From: Mucilaginibacter jinjuensis
Lineage (GTDB): Bacteria > Bacteroidota > Bacteroidia > Sphingobacteriales > Sphingobacteriaceae
NCBI RefSeq assembly: GCF_028596025.1
Contig: NZ_CP117167.1
Coordinates: 3,472,001-3,536,000 of the forward strand
Length of the DNA stretch: 64,000 nucleotides
Reading direction: 5' to 3'
This document shows, in pieces, positions 29,720 through 37,834 of this stretch. The translations under genes were made by a program, and so were the position numbers. Below the pieces are notes generated by a model that was given only the letters and a program-made list of their open reading frames with translations, had not been told where the DNA came from and did no database searches. The first letter of the stretch is position 1. Every line of letters begins with the position of its first letter.

Positions 29720-30292
29720 TTACATCATCGGTGGAGGTTCTTCTATTTTGGGTATATAAGATGCGGCTTTATGAGTTTTTAGAATTTGATCTTCGAGTGT
29801 TGGATCTTTAACTTCTTTTAAATTTGTATTTCCCTTTGATGGAAGGATCGCAAGATTATCTAATGCTTCATTAAATCTACTTTCCATAAAAGGCTCAACA
29901 ATAATGATTTGATGAGACTTATTTTGCTGATCAATATAATCCAAATATTCAAGAGGACCAGCAAAGTGATGCCCATTTTGCAATTTTTTGGTGGTCATGT
30001 AAGAGTTTAATGGAGTATTTCCGTTGAAAATCTCATTCAACTTTTTAATTGTATTATTACTTAATTGATAGGTTGTATCGGCAACTCCATTATAATATTT
30101 GCTTCTAAGATGTAATTGGCCTTTCTCATTAATCTCAACAATATCTCTAATTTCTACCTTTTCATTCAAAGTTACCGAATATGTAATATGACTCAGGTAT
30201 TTGAATGTTGGCTTGACAATTTCTTGAGCATCAGCAGTTGTCTTAAAAAACACAACTGCTGCTATCAAATAAAATAAGGTTGATTTGTGCAT
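29720..30292 (-). CDS. Secreted hypothetical protein
   Basis: 190 residues with a signal peptide (LFYLIAAVVFFKTTADAQ). The rest is mixed alpha/beta with no motif I recognise and ends EEPPPMM. Upstream on the minus strand TTG-N20-TACTTTAG resembles the local promoter consensus. It lies upstream of mnmE on the same strand with 61 bases between them. No function is proposed. Confidence 0.65.
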   Translation of the reverse strand: MHKSTLFYLIAAVVFFKTTADAQEIVKPTFKYLSHITYSVTLNEKVEIRDIVEINEKGQLHLRSKYYNGVADTTYQLSNNTIKKLNEIFNGNTPLNSYMTTKKLQNGHHFAGPLEYLDYIDQQNKSHQIIIVEPFMESRFNEALDNLAILPSKGNTNLKEVKDPTLEDQILKTHKAASYIPKIEEPPPMM

Positions 30293-30361
30293 GTAAGTAG
30301 GTTTAATGTTGACCCTAAAGTATAACTATAATCTTTGAAAATCAACAAGAAACATACAGTA

Positions 30362-31180
30362 TTATAACCCAAAGCCAAACTTCTCTTCTATCCCCAATCC
30401 AAATAAAGCAAAATCATACTTCACCGGGTCAAGTGGATCGAACTCGCTAAGATGCGCAGTTAATTCAACTGCCGTTTGCCAATCGGTTTGTTTGCGGGTA
30501 ATGAGTTTAAGGTTACGGGCCACACGGTCTACATGAAGGTCGCAGGGCATGATGAGATCGGCTGGAGAAATTTTGTTCCAGATACCGAAGTCTACACCAT
30601 TTTCATCCTTACGCACCATCCAGCGCAGAAACATGTTTAGCCTTTTGCAGGTTGATTTTTGTGAAGGTGATGAGATGTGTTTTTTGGTACGATGAGGGTA
30701 ATCGGGCAGAGAAAAGAAATAGCGGCGAAAATGGTTGAGCGTTAATTCGACGGTCACTTTGTCGCTTGCAGAAGATTCTTCGCTATCGCTCTGAATGACA
30801 AATTTTGTTTGTGGTAGAAACGCATCTTCCAGACTATCAAACTGTTCGTAATGCCATCTAAAAAAACTGATGAAATACAACGTATCTACATCATTAAACG
30901 TACGGTGCTTAAAACTCAACAGCTTTTTAAGATCAGGCTCCTGGTGGTTCATGATGAAATCGTATGGTGCGCCGTCCATCAGTTCAATCAGCCGGCGGCA
31001 TTTATTGATGATGGTTACACGCTGACCCCAAGCCAGTATAGCTGCCCAGAAGCCCATAATCTCGATATCCTGCTTCTGTGTAAAGCTGTGTGGTATAACT
31101 ATCGGATCATTGGTTATAAAATCCGGGCGGTTATACTGGGCAACTTTGGAGTCGAGAAAGGCTTGGAGATCGTGGATCAT
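30362..31180 (-). CDS. DUF2400 (TIGR02757) family protein with an in-frame repeat insertion
   Basis: 272 residues. Matches the family through MGFWAAILAWGQRVTIINKC, FKHRTFNDVDTLYF, CKRLNMFLRWMVRKDENGVD and CDLHVDRVARNL. DUF2400 is a helical, helix-hairpin-helix-like family of unknown function. Residues 127-144 (FVIQSDSEESSASDKVTV) read like a translated intergenic repeat and fall between EDAFLPQ and the LNHFRRYFF helix; removing them would restore an ordinary length. Follows the cystathionine gamma-synthase gene on the same strand after 124 bases. Confidence 0.85.
   Translation of the reverse strand: MIHDLQAFLDSKVAQYNRPDFITNDPIVIPHSFTQKQDIEIMGFWAAILAWGQRVTIINKCRRLIELMDGAPYDFIMNHQEPDLKKLLSFKHRTFNDVDTLYFISFFRWHYEQFDSLEDAFLPQTKFVIQSDSEESSASDKVTVELTLNHFRRYFFSLPDYPHRTKKHISSPSQKSTCKRLNMFLRWMVRKDENGVDFGIWNKISPADLIMPCDLHVDRVARNLKLITRKQTDWQTAVELTAHLSEFDPLDPVKYDFALFGLGIEEKFGFGL
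30749..30802 (-). repeat. Dispersed-repeat fragment inside the DUF2400 coding sequence
   Basis: On the minus strand it begins TTTGTCATTCAGAGCGATAG and continues GCGAAGAATCTTC, a pattern like the GTCATT... repeats found between genes at 39699, 40441, 43200 and 51159. It is 54 bases long, a multiple of three, and keeps the frame open. The relation to the other copies rests on the shared TTTGTCATT start and the GCGATAGCG word. Confidence 0.55.
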
Positions 31181-31186
31181 GGAAGT

Positions 31187-31303
31187 AGTGGCAGTTGTAA
31201 GTAGCAGTAGCAGTGTTGTTAATCGTAAATCTATGCAATAGAAAAAGAAATGGCAGTAACAGATTGATATTCGACTGCTACTGCCACTTATAAACTGCTA
31301 CTA
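31187..31303. repeat. Inverted low-complexity repeat (GTAGCAGT words)
   Basis: The spacer between the DUF2400 and metB-like genes carries GTGGCAGTTGTAAGTAGCAG on the left and, inverted, GTAGCAGTTTATAAGTGGCA on the right, about 28 bases per arm, separated by about 60 bases. A third patch of the same words occurs at 46858. Confidence 0.6.
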
Positions 31304-31304
31304 T

Positions 31305-32444
31305 TTAAGAAAGAGCGTTCTTCAAATCTTCCAGTAAATCTTCAATATCCTCTACCCCTACGCTTAGGCGCAGCAGACTATCAACCACGCCTACTTTTTC
31401 GCGTACCTCTTTAGGTATTGAACCATGGGTCATGGTAGCGGGGTGGTTTAATAAAGATTCTACACCACCTAATGATTCGGCCAGAGTAAATACTTTAAAG
31501 TTTGATGCAATGCGGAAAGTCTCTGCCAAATCAGCATCCTTTAAAGTAATCGAGATCATACCGCCGAAACCACGCATTTGTTTTTTGGCAATTTCGTGAT
31601 TAGGATGATCTGTAAAGCCCGGCCAGTAAATTTTATCAACTTTGGGATGGGTCTTTAAAAATTCAGCTACCTGCTTGCCGTTTTCGCAATGCGCTTTCAT
31701 ACGCAGGTGAAGCGTTTTAATACCACGTAAGGCCAGGAAGCTATCCATTGGACCCGGAGTAGCACCGCAGGCATTATAAATAAACCAGAGACGTTTATAT
31801 AGGTCCTCGTCGTTTAACATCAGGGCACCCATCACCAAATCTGAGTGGCCGCCAATATATTTGGTTACCGAGTGCATCACAATATCGGCACCCAGATCAA
31901 TCGGGTTTTGCAGGTATGGCGAAGCAAAAGTATTATCAACCACAAACGTTAGATTTTTAGCCTTGGTAATTTTACCGATAGCCTCAATATCTACAATTTG
32001 CATAGTTGGGTTGGTTGGGGTTTCTACCCAAACCAGTTTGGTATTTTCGTTGGTGTATTGGGCAACAATTTCCGGGTCAGATAAATCCAAAAAATGGAAT
32101 TTGATACCGTAGTTAGCAAATATTTTAGTGAAGATGCGGTACGAACCACCATACAAATCGTTACCTGTAATTACCTCATCGCCAGGTTGCAATAATTTCA
32201 TTACTGCATCAGTAGCACCCATACCGCTCGAGAATGCTAAAGCAAATCTTGCATTTTCTAAAGCAGCTAAGCAACCTTCTAAAGCGCTGCGGGTTGGGTT
32301 TGTACCACGCGAATATTCATAACCCTTGTTATCGCCCGGCGATTTTTGCGCGTAGGTTGATGTTTGGTATATCGGCGTCATCACCGCGCCAGTTGATGGA
32401 TCGGGCTCCTGCCCTGCATGTATTGCTTTTGTTCCGAATTTCAT
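31305..32444 (-). CDS. Cystathionine gamma-synthase / trans-sulfuration PLP enzyme
   Basis: 379 residues, fold-type I PLP enzyme of the Cys/Met metabolism family. Landmarks: [39 protein letters not shown], the PLP lysine in [12 protein letters not shown], and the C-terminal [13 protein letters not shown]. It joins an activated homoserine with cysteine (cystathionine gamma-synthase), or acts as a lyase; the sequence does not separate metB, metC and mccB roles with certainty. The usual Bacteroidota annotation is cystathionine gamma-synthase. Confidence 0.9.
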   Translation of the reverse strand: MKFGTKAIHAGQEPDPSTGAVMTPIYQTSTYAQKSPGDNKGYEYSRGTNPTRSALEGCLAALENARFALAFSSGMGATDAVMKLLQPGDEVITGNDLYGGSYRIFTKIFANYGIKFHFLDLSDPEIVAQYTNENTKLVWVETPTNPTMQIVDIEAIGKITKAKNLTFVVDNTFASPYLQNPIDLGADIVMHSVTKYIGGHSDLVMGALMLNDEDLYKRLWFIYNACGATPGPMDSFLALRGIKTLHLRMKAHCENGKQVAEFLKTHPKVDKIYWPGFTDHPNHEIAKKQMRGFGGMISITLKDADLAETFRIASNFKVFTLAESLGGVESLLNHPATMTHGSIPKEVREKVGVVDSLLRLSVGVEDIEDLLEDLKNALS

Positions 32445-32449
32445 CTGTA

Positions 32450-32490
32450 GTGAATAGTTGATTAAGTGAGTGGTGAGTAGTTCTAAGCTC
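32450..32490. repeat. Left low-complexity repeat flanking the four-helix-bundle gene
   Basis: Composed of words such as AGTGAATAG, TTGATTA, AGTGAGTGG and TGAGTAGTT. The same words, inverted and in another order, occur at 32896-32940 on the other side of the gene. Confidence 0.55.
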
Positions 32491-32857
32491 CCATTTCACT
32501 TTTCTTCTTTTTTAAATATTGAATATAACCGTTTATCAACTTGAGGCAATTATCATGTTCTATTTGAAATGATTCCAGCACCTCAATTGCTATAATATTT
32601 TCATCAAGTGCAATTAACATGTGGTCTAAAGTTTCCGATAAAGAACCTCTGGCCATTACACAAAAACGTATATTATCCTGATAATTGTATCTGCCATGTC
32701 CTTCAGCAAGATTATTACCAATTGATCTGAACGAGCGAATAATTTGATCCGACAGTCTAAATATTTCTTCTTTAGGGAAAGATTTAACCAATTCAGAAAT
32801 ATAGATCCTTATCTCTCTTGCCTTTTTCCAAACATCCAAATCTGTAAATGATGCCAT
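32483..32857 (-). CDS. Four-helix-bundle protein (23S rRNA intervening-sequence family)
   Basis: 124 residues. The pattern DVWKKAREIRIYISELVKSF, LSDQIIRSFRSIGNNLAEGH and GSLSETLDHM is typical of the S23/IVS four-helix family (TIGR02436), related to proteins encoded in 23S rRNA intervening sequences and to Avd of diversity-generating retroelements. The function of free-standing copies is unknown; Avd-like relatives bind nucleic acid. It sits alone between the metB-like gene and proS and is bracketed by inverted low-complexity repeats. Confidence 0.88.
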   Translation of the reverse strand: MASFTDLDVWKKAREIRIYISELVKSFPKEEIFRLSDQIIRSFRSIGNNLAEGHGRYNYQDNIRFCVMARGSLSETLDHMLIALDENIIAIEVLESFQIEHDNCLKLINGYIQYLKKKKSEMGA

Positions 32858-32895
32858 TTCTATTATAAGTGGTTAATTAAGATTTGCTTAGTATG

Positions 32896-32940
32896 CGTTA
32901 TTCAACAACTCACTATTCACTCAATCAACCACTCACTAAA
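32896..32940. repeat. Right low-complexity repeat flanking the four-helix-bundle gene
   Basis: Read on the minus strand it contains AGTGAGTGG, TTGATTG, AGTGAATAG and TGAGTTGTT, permuted with respect to the left copy at 32450. It ends at the proS stop codon. Confidence 0.55.
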
Positions 32941-32942
32941 GC

Positions 32943-34415
32943 TTAATATGCCCGTGCAAACAACACCCTTTGCGTTGATGGTTTGCCGGTTAAAATACAT
33001 TTACCTGCTTCTTGTTTATTGTTCAAAGGTATACAACGGATTGTAGCCTTAGTCTCATCTTTTATCTGTTGCTCGGTTTCTGGTGTACCATCCCAGTGGG
33101 CAGATATAAAGCCTGGCTTCTCATCCAATAAACGTTTAAACTCTTCGTAAGTATCTACCTCGGTGGTATTTTTTTTGTTAAAGTTGGCAGCTTTCTGGAA
33201 AATATTCTGCTGAATTTCTTCCAGTAATTTCTCAATACGTTCTGACAAACCTTCCTGTGCTACGGTTTCTTTGGTGCGTGTATCACGGCGGGCCAGCTCA
33301 ACTGTTCCGTTCTGCATATCGCGGCTACCGATGGCAACGCGCAATGGCACACCTTTCAATTCATATTCAGCAAATTTAAAACCAGGGCGTTGTGTATCAC
33401 GGTTATCAAACTTAATCGAGATATTTTTTGCTTTTAATTCAGCTGTTAAACCTTTTACGTAAGCAGTGATGTTTTCCAGCTCTTCATCGTGCTTGTAAAT
33501 CGGCACAACAACAACCTGGATAGGCGCCAGCATTGGAGGGATTACCAAACCAGCATCATCTGAGTGAGACATAATTAAAGCACCCATTAAACGGGTTGAT
33601 ACACCCCATGAAGTAGCCCAAACGTAATCAAGCTTGTTTTCTTTATCGGTGAATTTCACATCAAAAGCTTTGGCAAAATTTTGACCAAGGAAGTGTGAAG
33701 TACCAGCTTGCAAAGCCTTACCGTCCTGCATTAAAGCTTCGATACAATAGGTATCTAAAGCACCTGCAAAACGCTCATTAGGTGTTTTACGGCCTTTTAC
33801 AACCGGTACTGCTAACCAGTTTTCGGCAAAATCTGCATAAACATCCAGCATTTGTTCTGCTTCAGCAATTGCTTCTTCTGCGGTGGCGTGTGCAGTGTGG
33901 CCTTCCTGCCATAAAAATTCGCTGGTGCGTAAAAACAAACGGGTACGCATTTCCCAGCGTACTACGTTAGCCCATTGGTTAATTAACAAAGGCAAATCGC
34001 GGTACGATTGGATCCAGCCTTTATAGGTGTTCCAGATAATGGTTTCCGAAGTTGGCCTTACAATTAGTTCTTCCTCTAATTTGGCGTCCTCGTCAACAAT
34101 AATATTACCATTTCCGTCGTTCTTTAAACGGTAATGTGTTACAACAGCACACTCCTTAGCAAAACCTTCTACGTGGCTTGCCTCTTTTGAGAAGAACGAT
34201 TTTGGTATAAACAGCGGAAAATAAGCATTACTGTGCCCGGTGTCTTTGAACATTTTATCAAGCACTGCCTGCATTTTTTCCCAGATCGAGTAACCGTATG
34301 GCTTAATAATCATACATCCCCGCACCGGAGAATATTCGGCTAAATCTGCTTTTATTACAAGGTCGTTAAACCATTGTGAATAATCTTCGTCTTTACTGAT
34401 GATACCTTTACTCAT
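32943..34415 (-). CDS. proS: Prolyl-tRNA synthetase (archaeal/eukaryotic-like type)
   Basis: 490 residues. Class II synthetase with the archaeal-type ProRS layout and no editing insertion: [19 protein letters not shown] (motif 2 region), [34 protein letters not shown] and the anticodon-binding domain from about 300 (VVVPIY). It charges tRNA-Pro. A TAATTTTG box lies on the minus strand at 34474-34467, about 50 bases before the start. Divergent from the Gly/Tyr-rich lipoprotein gene. Confidence 0.97.
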   Translation of the reverse strand: MSKGIISKDEDYSQWFNDLVIKADLAEYSPVRGCMIIKPYGYSIWEKMQAVLDKMFKDTGHSNAYFPLFIPKSFFSKEASHVEGFAKECAVVTHYRLKNDGNGNIIVDEDAKLEEELIVRPTSETIIWNTYKGWIQSYRDLPLLINQWANVVRWEMRTRLFLRTSEFLWQEGHTAHATAEEAIAEAEQMLDVYADFAENWLAVPVVKGRKTPNERFAGALDTYCIEALMQDGKALQAGTSHFLGQNFAKAFDVKFTDKENKLDYVWATSWGVSTRLMGALIMSHSDDAGLVIPPMLAPIQVVVVPIYKHDEELENITAYVKGLTAELKAKNISIKFDNRDTQRPGFKFAEYELKGVPLRVAIGSRDMQNGTVELARRDTRTKETVAQEGLSERIEKLLEEIQQNIFQKAANFNKKNTTEVDTYEEFKRLLDEKPGFISAHWDGTPETEQQIKDETKATIRCIPLNNKQEAGKCILTGKPSTQRVLFARAY

Positions 34416-34516
34416 AATATGTTTTGTGGAATGGATTTTGACTATTCAATTATGTATTATTGTCGTCAAAATTATAAATTTAAACTTTATTTGAACTGAA
34501 ATTTAACTTCTGCACC

Positions 34517-35383
34517 ATGAATCGCAATATAATTAGTGGGGCAATGCTTATAGGGTTACTGGCATTTGCTTCATGTTCTACACAGAAACTCGCATCTAAT
34601 CAACAAGTTGACGACGATGTTTACTTCACTAAAGCCAAGGCTGGTGAACAGGTACCCATGCAAATTGCATACAATCAAAACGTTTATACTACCCCGCAGG
34701 ATGACTCGGGAACCTATGGCGATGATGATTATTACTATTACGACAGCTATGCATCGCGCATAGACCGCTTTGCTTACAACACACCGTTTAATTATTACGA
34801 CGATTATTATTACGATTATGCCTCTGCCCCTACTTATGGTGGTTATGCAGGTTACGGTGGTGCGTATGGAGGCTATGGCTGGGGCTTAGGTATTGGATTT
34901 GGCTACGGTGGCTATTATGGTTATTCACCCTTTGGCATTGGCTGGGGCGGCGGTTATCCATATTGGGGTATTTACTCTGCCTACGGTTATGGAGGCTATT
35001 ATGGCGGTTACTACGGTGGCGGTTATGGATACGGATATGGTGGTTACAGAGGTACCCCACGCCCATACCGTGGCTCTGGACAGCCAGGTGGTGCGTATGC
35101 AAACCGCTCTGTTCGTGGCGTAGGTTATAGCGGTGCGTATCGAAATGCCGGTTACTATCCGGGCCGTGCGGTTAACAGTAATGGCCGCAGGATCACTACA
35201 AATGGTTATGGCAACAGCAATGGTAATTATAATAACGGACAAGGCAGGCAAACACGCCCTACCAGGACCGATTATCCAACATATCAACCAACACGTTCTA
35301 CCAACTCAATGCCAAGCAGCAGCGGTGGCGGCGGTAACAGTGGTGGCGGCGGCGGCGGTGGCTCAAGACCAGTTAGACCTTAA
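34517..35383 (+). CDS. Gly/Tyr-rich low-complexity lipoprotein
   Basis: 288 residues; lipoprotein signal ending LLAFASCST (Cys20). After an acidic stretch (about 25-85) the middle (about 85-190) is almost entirely Gly and Tyr with a few Trp/Phe, and the end is Arg/Asn/Ser-rich with a poly-Gly run. Such sequences tend to be disordered or sticky surface coats; no family is recognised. It is 20 bases before the FadL-like gene, so they are probably one transcript. The many opposite-strand ORFs here are artefacts of the skewed composition. Confidence 0.8.
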   Translation: MNRNIISGAMLIGLLAFASCSTQKLASNQQVDDDVYFTKAKAGEQVPMQIAYNQNVYTTPQDDSGTYGDDDYYYYDSYASRIDRFAYNTPFNYYDDYYYDYASAPTYGGYAGYGGAYGGYGWGLGIGFGYGGYYGYSPFGIGWGGGYPYWGIYSAYGYGGYYGGYYGGGYGYGYGGYRGTPRPYRGSGQPGGAYANRSVRGVGYSGAYRNAGYYPGRAVNSNGRRITTNGYGNSNGNYNNGQGRQTRPTRTDYPTYQPTRSTNSMPSSSGGGGNSGGGGGGGSRPVRP

Positions 35384-35403
35384 TTACAATTAGCACATCA
35401 TCA

Positions 35404-36864
35404 ATGAAGACCAAATACTTATTAAGCGTAATTGCTATAGTAGCAATTACCAAAACAACTTATGCCCAATATGCGCAAGATGCATTAAGGTTCTCTACTT
35501 TTCAACCGGGGTCAACCTCGCGTATTAAAGCTTTGGGCAATGCCGGTACAGCAGTAGGCGGCGATCTAAGCTCTATCGGTAACAACCCTGCGGGCTTAGG
35601 CTTTTTCACGCATTCTGAACTGAGCATTACGCCCGAGTTTAATGCATCTAAAACAAATGCAACTTATTTTGGCCAGTCAACCCAGGCTACACAAAACCAG
35701 CTTAACCTTAACAATGCGTCTGTTGTATTTTATTCGAGATTGAATAATAACAATGCCGATAAAACAAAAGGCTGGTTAAGCTTAAACTTTGGTGTGGGAT
35801 ACAACCGTACCAATAATTATTACCAGAATACTTCTTACTCAGGCCATAATCCTAATACATCCATCAGTAATTATTACGCTGAGCAGGCTAATGCTTATGG
35901 TATTAATGACCCTGGCTCACTGGCCAGTTGGGCTTATGATCAAAACCTAATTGATGCTTATGCAAACGGAACTGGTAGTATATACAAAAGCAATGCACTT
36001 GCAGGTGTAAACCAGGTTAAAAACTCGTACACCACAGGCGGCCAATCAGAGATCGATCTTTCGATGGGTGCCAACTACAGCAATAAACTTTACCTGGGTT
36101 TGGGTATCGGCATTACCGATATCCGCTACAACACCACAAGCGCGTTTACCGAAACAGGTACCGCATCTGTTTTAGAAAATAACGTAGCTGTAAACAGGCA
36201 GTATACTTCGGTTTATTCGCAAGATCAGCAAACACGCGGTAACGGTTTCAACGCCCGCTTTGGTTTAATATACAAACCTGTTGAAGTGGTACGTTTAGGT
36301 GTAACCTTTACCACCCCTACCTGGTACAATATCGACGATAACTACAATGAAGCCCTTGCTACTAAATTAAGCAGCGGATCAAACGGTGCCAGTGCAAACA
36401 ATTATCCGTTTAGCTATAACCTGCGCACGCCACTTAAAGTGGCAGGTGGTGCATCAGTATTTTTAGGTACCATCGGTTTTATTACGGGTGATGTTGAGTA
36501 CGAAGACTACTCGAGCATGAACCTTGATTATGACGGTTCTGGCCCGGATAATAACGACATCAAACGCTTATATAAATCTGTAGTAAATGCGCACGTAGGC
36601 GCCGAAATTAAAGCAGATCAGCTTTACATCCGTGGTGGTTACGGTGTACAGGGCAATCCTTTAGCGCAATATGGCGGCAACATTAACACTGTAAGCGGTG
36701 GTTTAGGCTATCGTTTCGGCGCTTATTATGTTGATGCTACTTATACCCACGTAAGCGGTAACTCAACCCAGTTCCCTTACGAGCTGGCTACTGCAACAAA
36801 CTATGGTGCAGAGGTTAAAAATACTTATAACAATGTATTCTTAACTTTGGGGATGAGATTCTAA
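35404..36864 (+). CDS. OmpP1/FadL-family outer-membrane transport protein
   Basis: 486 residues with a signal peptide ending TTYAQ. The N-terminal plug-like segment (QDALRFSTFQPGSTSRIKAL) and SSIGNNPAGLGFF fit FadL-type channels, followed by barrel strands such as LYLGLGIGITDIRYN and a terminal aromatic strand (VFLTLGMRF). FadL relatives move hydrophobic molecules across the outer membrane; the substrate here is unknown. Terminated at 36881. Confidence 0.85.
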   Translation: MKTKYLLSVIAIVAITKTTYAQYAQDALRFSTFQPGSTSRIKALGNAGTAVGGDLSSIGNNPAGLGFFTHSELSITPEFNASKTNATYFGQSTQATQNQLNLNNASVVFYSRLNNNNADKTKGWLSLNFGVGYNRTNNYYQNTSYSGHNPNTSISNYYAEQANAYGINDPGSLASWAYDQNLIDAYANGTGSIYKSNALAGVNQVKNSYTTGGQSEIDLSMGANYSNKLYLGLGIGITDIRYNTTSAFTETGTASVLENNVAVNRQYTSVYSQDQQTRGNGFNARFGLIYKPVEVVRLGVTFTTPTWYNIDDNYNEALATKLSSGSNGASANNYPFSYNLRTPLKVAGGASVFLGTIGFITGDVEYEDYSSMNLDYDGSGPDNNDIKRLYKSVVNAHVGAEIKADQLYIRGGYGVQGNPLAQYGGNINTVSGGLGYRFGAYYVDATYTHVSGNSTQFPYELATATNYGAEVKNTYNNVFLTLGMRF

Positions 36865-36880
36865 GATAAATTAACCCATA

Positions 36881-36918
36881 AACGAAGCCCGGTTGTAAAA
36901 CAATCGGGCTTCGTTGTT
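36881..36918 (+). terminator. Rho-independent terminator
   Basis: Arms AACGAAGCCCG and CGGGCTTCGTT around a 12-base loop, then GTTTA, 17 bases after the FadL-like gene. Confidence 0.75.
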
Positions 36919-36925
36919 TACACCT

Positions 36926-36994
36926 GTAGAGACTAATATTTTGTGTCTTGTTTGTAAATTCTGTATAACGAGACACAAAGTATTGTGTCTCTAC
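36926..36994. repeat. Imperfect palindromic repeat (GTAGAGAC ... GTCTCTAC)
   Basis: About 25-base imperfect arms: GTAGAGACTAATATTTTGTG on the left and the inverted match GTAGAGACACAATACTTTGT on the right, with a 20-base centre. It resembles the short GTAGAGACG...CGTCTCTAC dispersed palindromes of Bacteroidota and cyanobacteria. Only one copy is in this window. Confidence 0.6.
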
Positions 36995-37055
36995 GTTTTT
37001 TAATCTTCAGTAACAAACGCAGCATCCGGGTATTTTTTCATATTTGCAAATCGAT

Positions 37056-37814
37056 ATGCTATTGACCGCAACTATAACTCAAGCTTTTGATGTGCCTATC
37101 TGGCGCATGGAAATTGACAACTTTACCGACACCATTTTCCTCGAATTGCGCGACAGCACCAATAAGCAGGTAAGCTTTGCAGCTATAGATCTCAGCACCG
37201 GCAACCTTAATTTTAAAGCCCTGGTAATGCCCGAGCGCTGGTTAAGCGGGATAGAAACAGCCTATAAAGGTGTGCTGCTTTTGCATGGCTATCAATCAGA
37301 AGCAGTTCCGGTACATAAAGGTTTAACCAGTATTAATGGCACAACTGGCAACGTATTGTGGACAGACTATAACATTAATTTTGAACAGCTTAGCACCGAA
37401 GGAATAGTAGTTTACGATGCCCGCATTCAGCCTAAAAAGTTGTATGTAATTAACGAGCAAAGCGGACAAAGAGTTGGTGCCTATGAGCCGGGTACTGATG
37501 TTATGCATAGCCATATTTTTTTCCCCAACATGATCCAGGCTGACGAACTTCCCCCCGATCTGTTATTTTTAAAACCACACGCAAATGTGGTACATTATCT
37601 CCAGCACAATAACTTTAGAATTGTATCTTTGCACGCGCTTGATGGGAGCCATTTAACACAACATTTGCATGTCTTTAACATAACCGGCGAATTGCTATTT
37701 GACGATATTATGAATAACGACATACAAAAATTGCAACCCGAGGCGTTTATAGTTTATAAGAATAGTTTGATCTGGTTAAAAAACCGGTCTGTAGTAAAAG
37801 TTTTAAACCTGTAA
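37056..37814 (+). CDS. DUF4905 domain-containing protein
   Basis: 252 residues from the ATG at 37056 (MLLTATITQAF); a TTG at 37044 is an alternative. No signal peptide or membrane segment. Beta-rich throughout (VPIWRMEIDNFTDTIFLELR, LSTGNLNFKAL), resembling a WD/PQQ-like propeller fragment; matches the DUF4905 pattern from memory. Function unknown. It is 20 bases upstream of the LysM gene and likely co-transcribed with it and udk. Confidence 0.75.
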   Translation: MLLTATITQAFDVPIWRMEIDNFTDTIFLELRDSTNKQVSFAAIDLSTGNLNFKALVMPERWLSGIETAYKGVLLLHGYQSEAVPVHKGLTSINGTTGNVLWTDYNINFEQLSTEGIVVYDARIQPKKLYVINEQSGQRVGAYEPGTDVMHSHIFFPNMIQADELPPDLLFLKPHANVVHYLQHNNFRIVSLHALDGSHLTQHLHVFNITGELLFDDIMNNDIQKLQPEAFIVYKNSLIWLKNRSVVKVLNL

Positions 37815-37834
37815 AATACAGCATAAACCCCTTT

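Noticed and set aside
34830..35393. Several long ORFs in other frames and on the opposite strand
   Set aside because: They arise from the Gly/Tyr codon bias of the lipoprotein gene (GGT/TAT repeats lack stops in other frames); His-rich and Thr-rich translations are typical artefacts.
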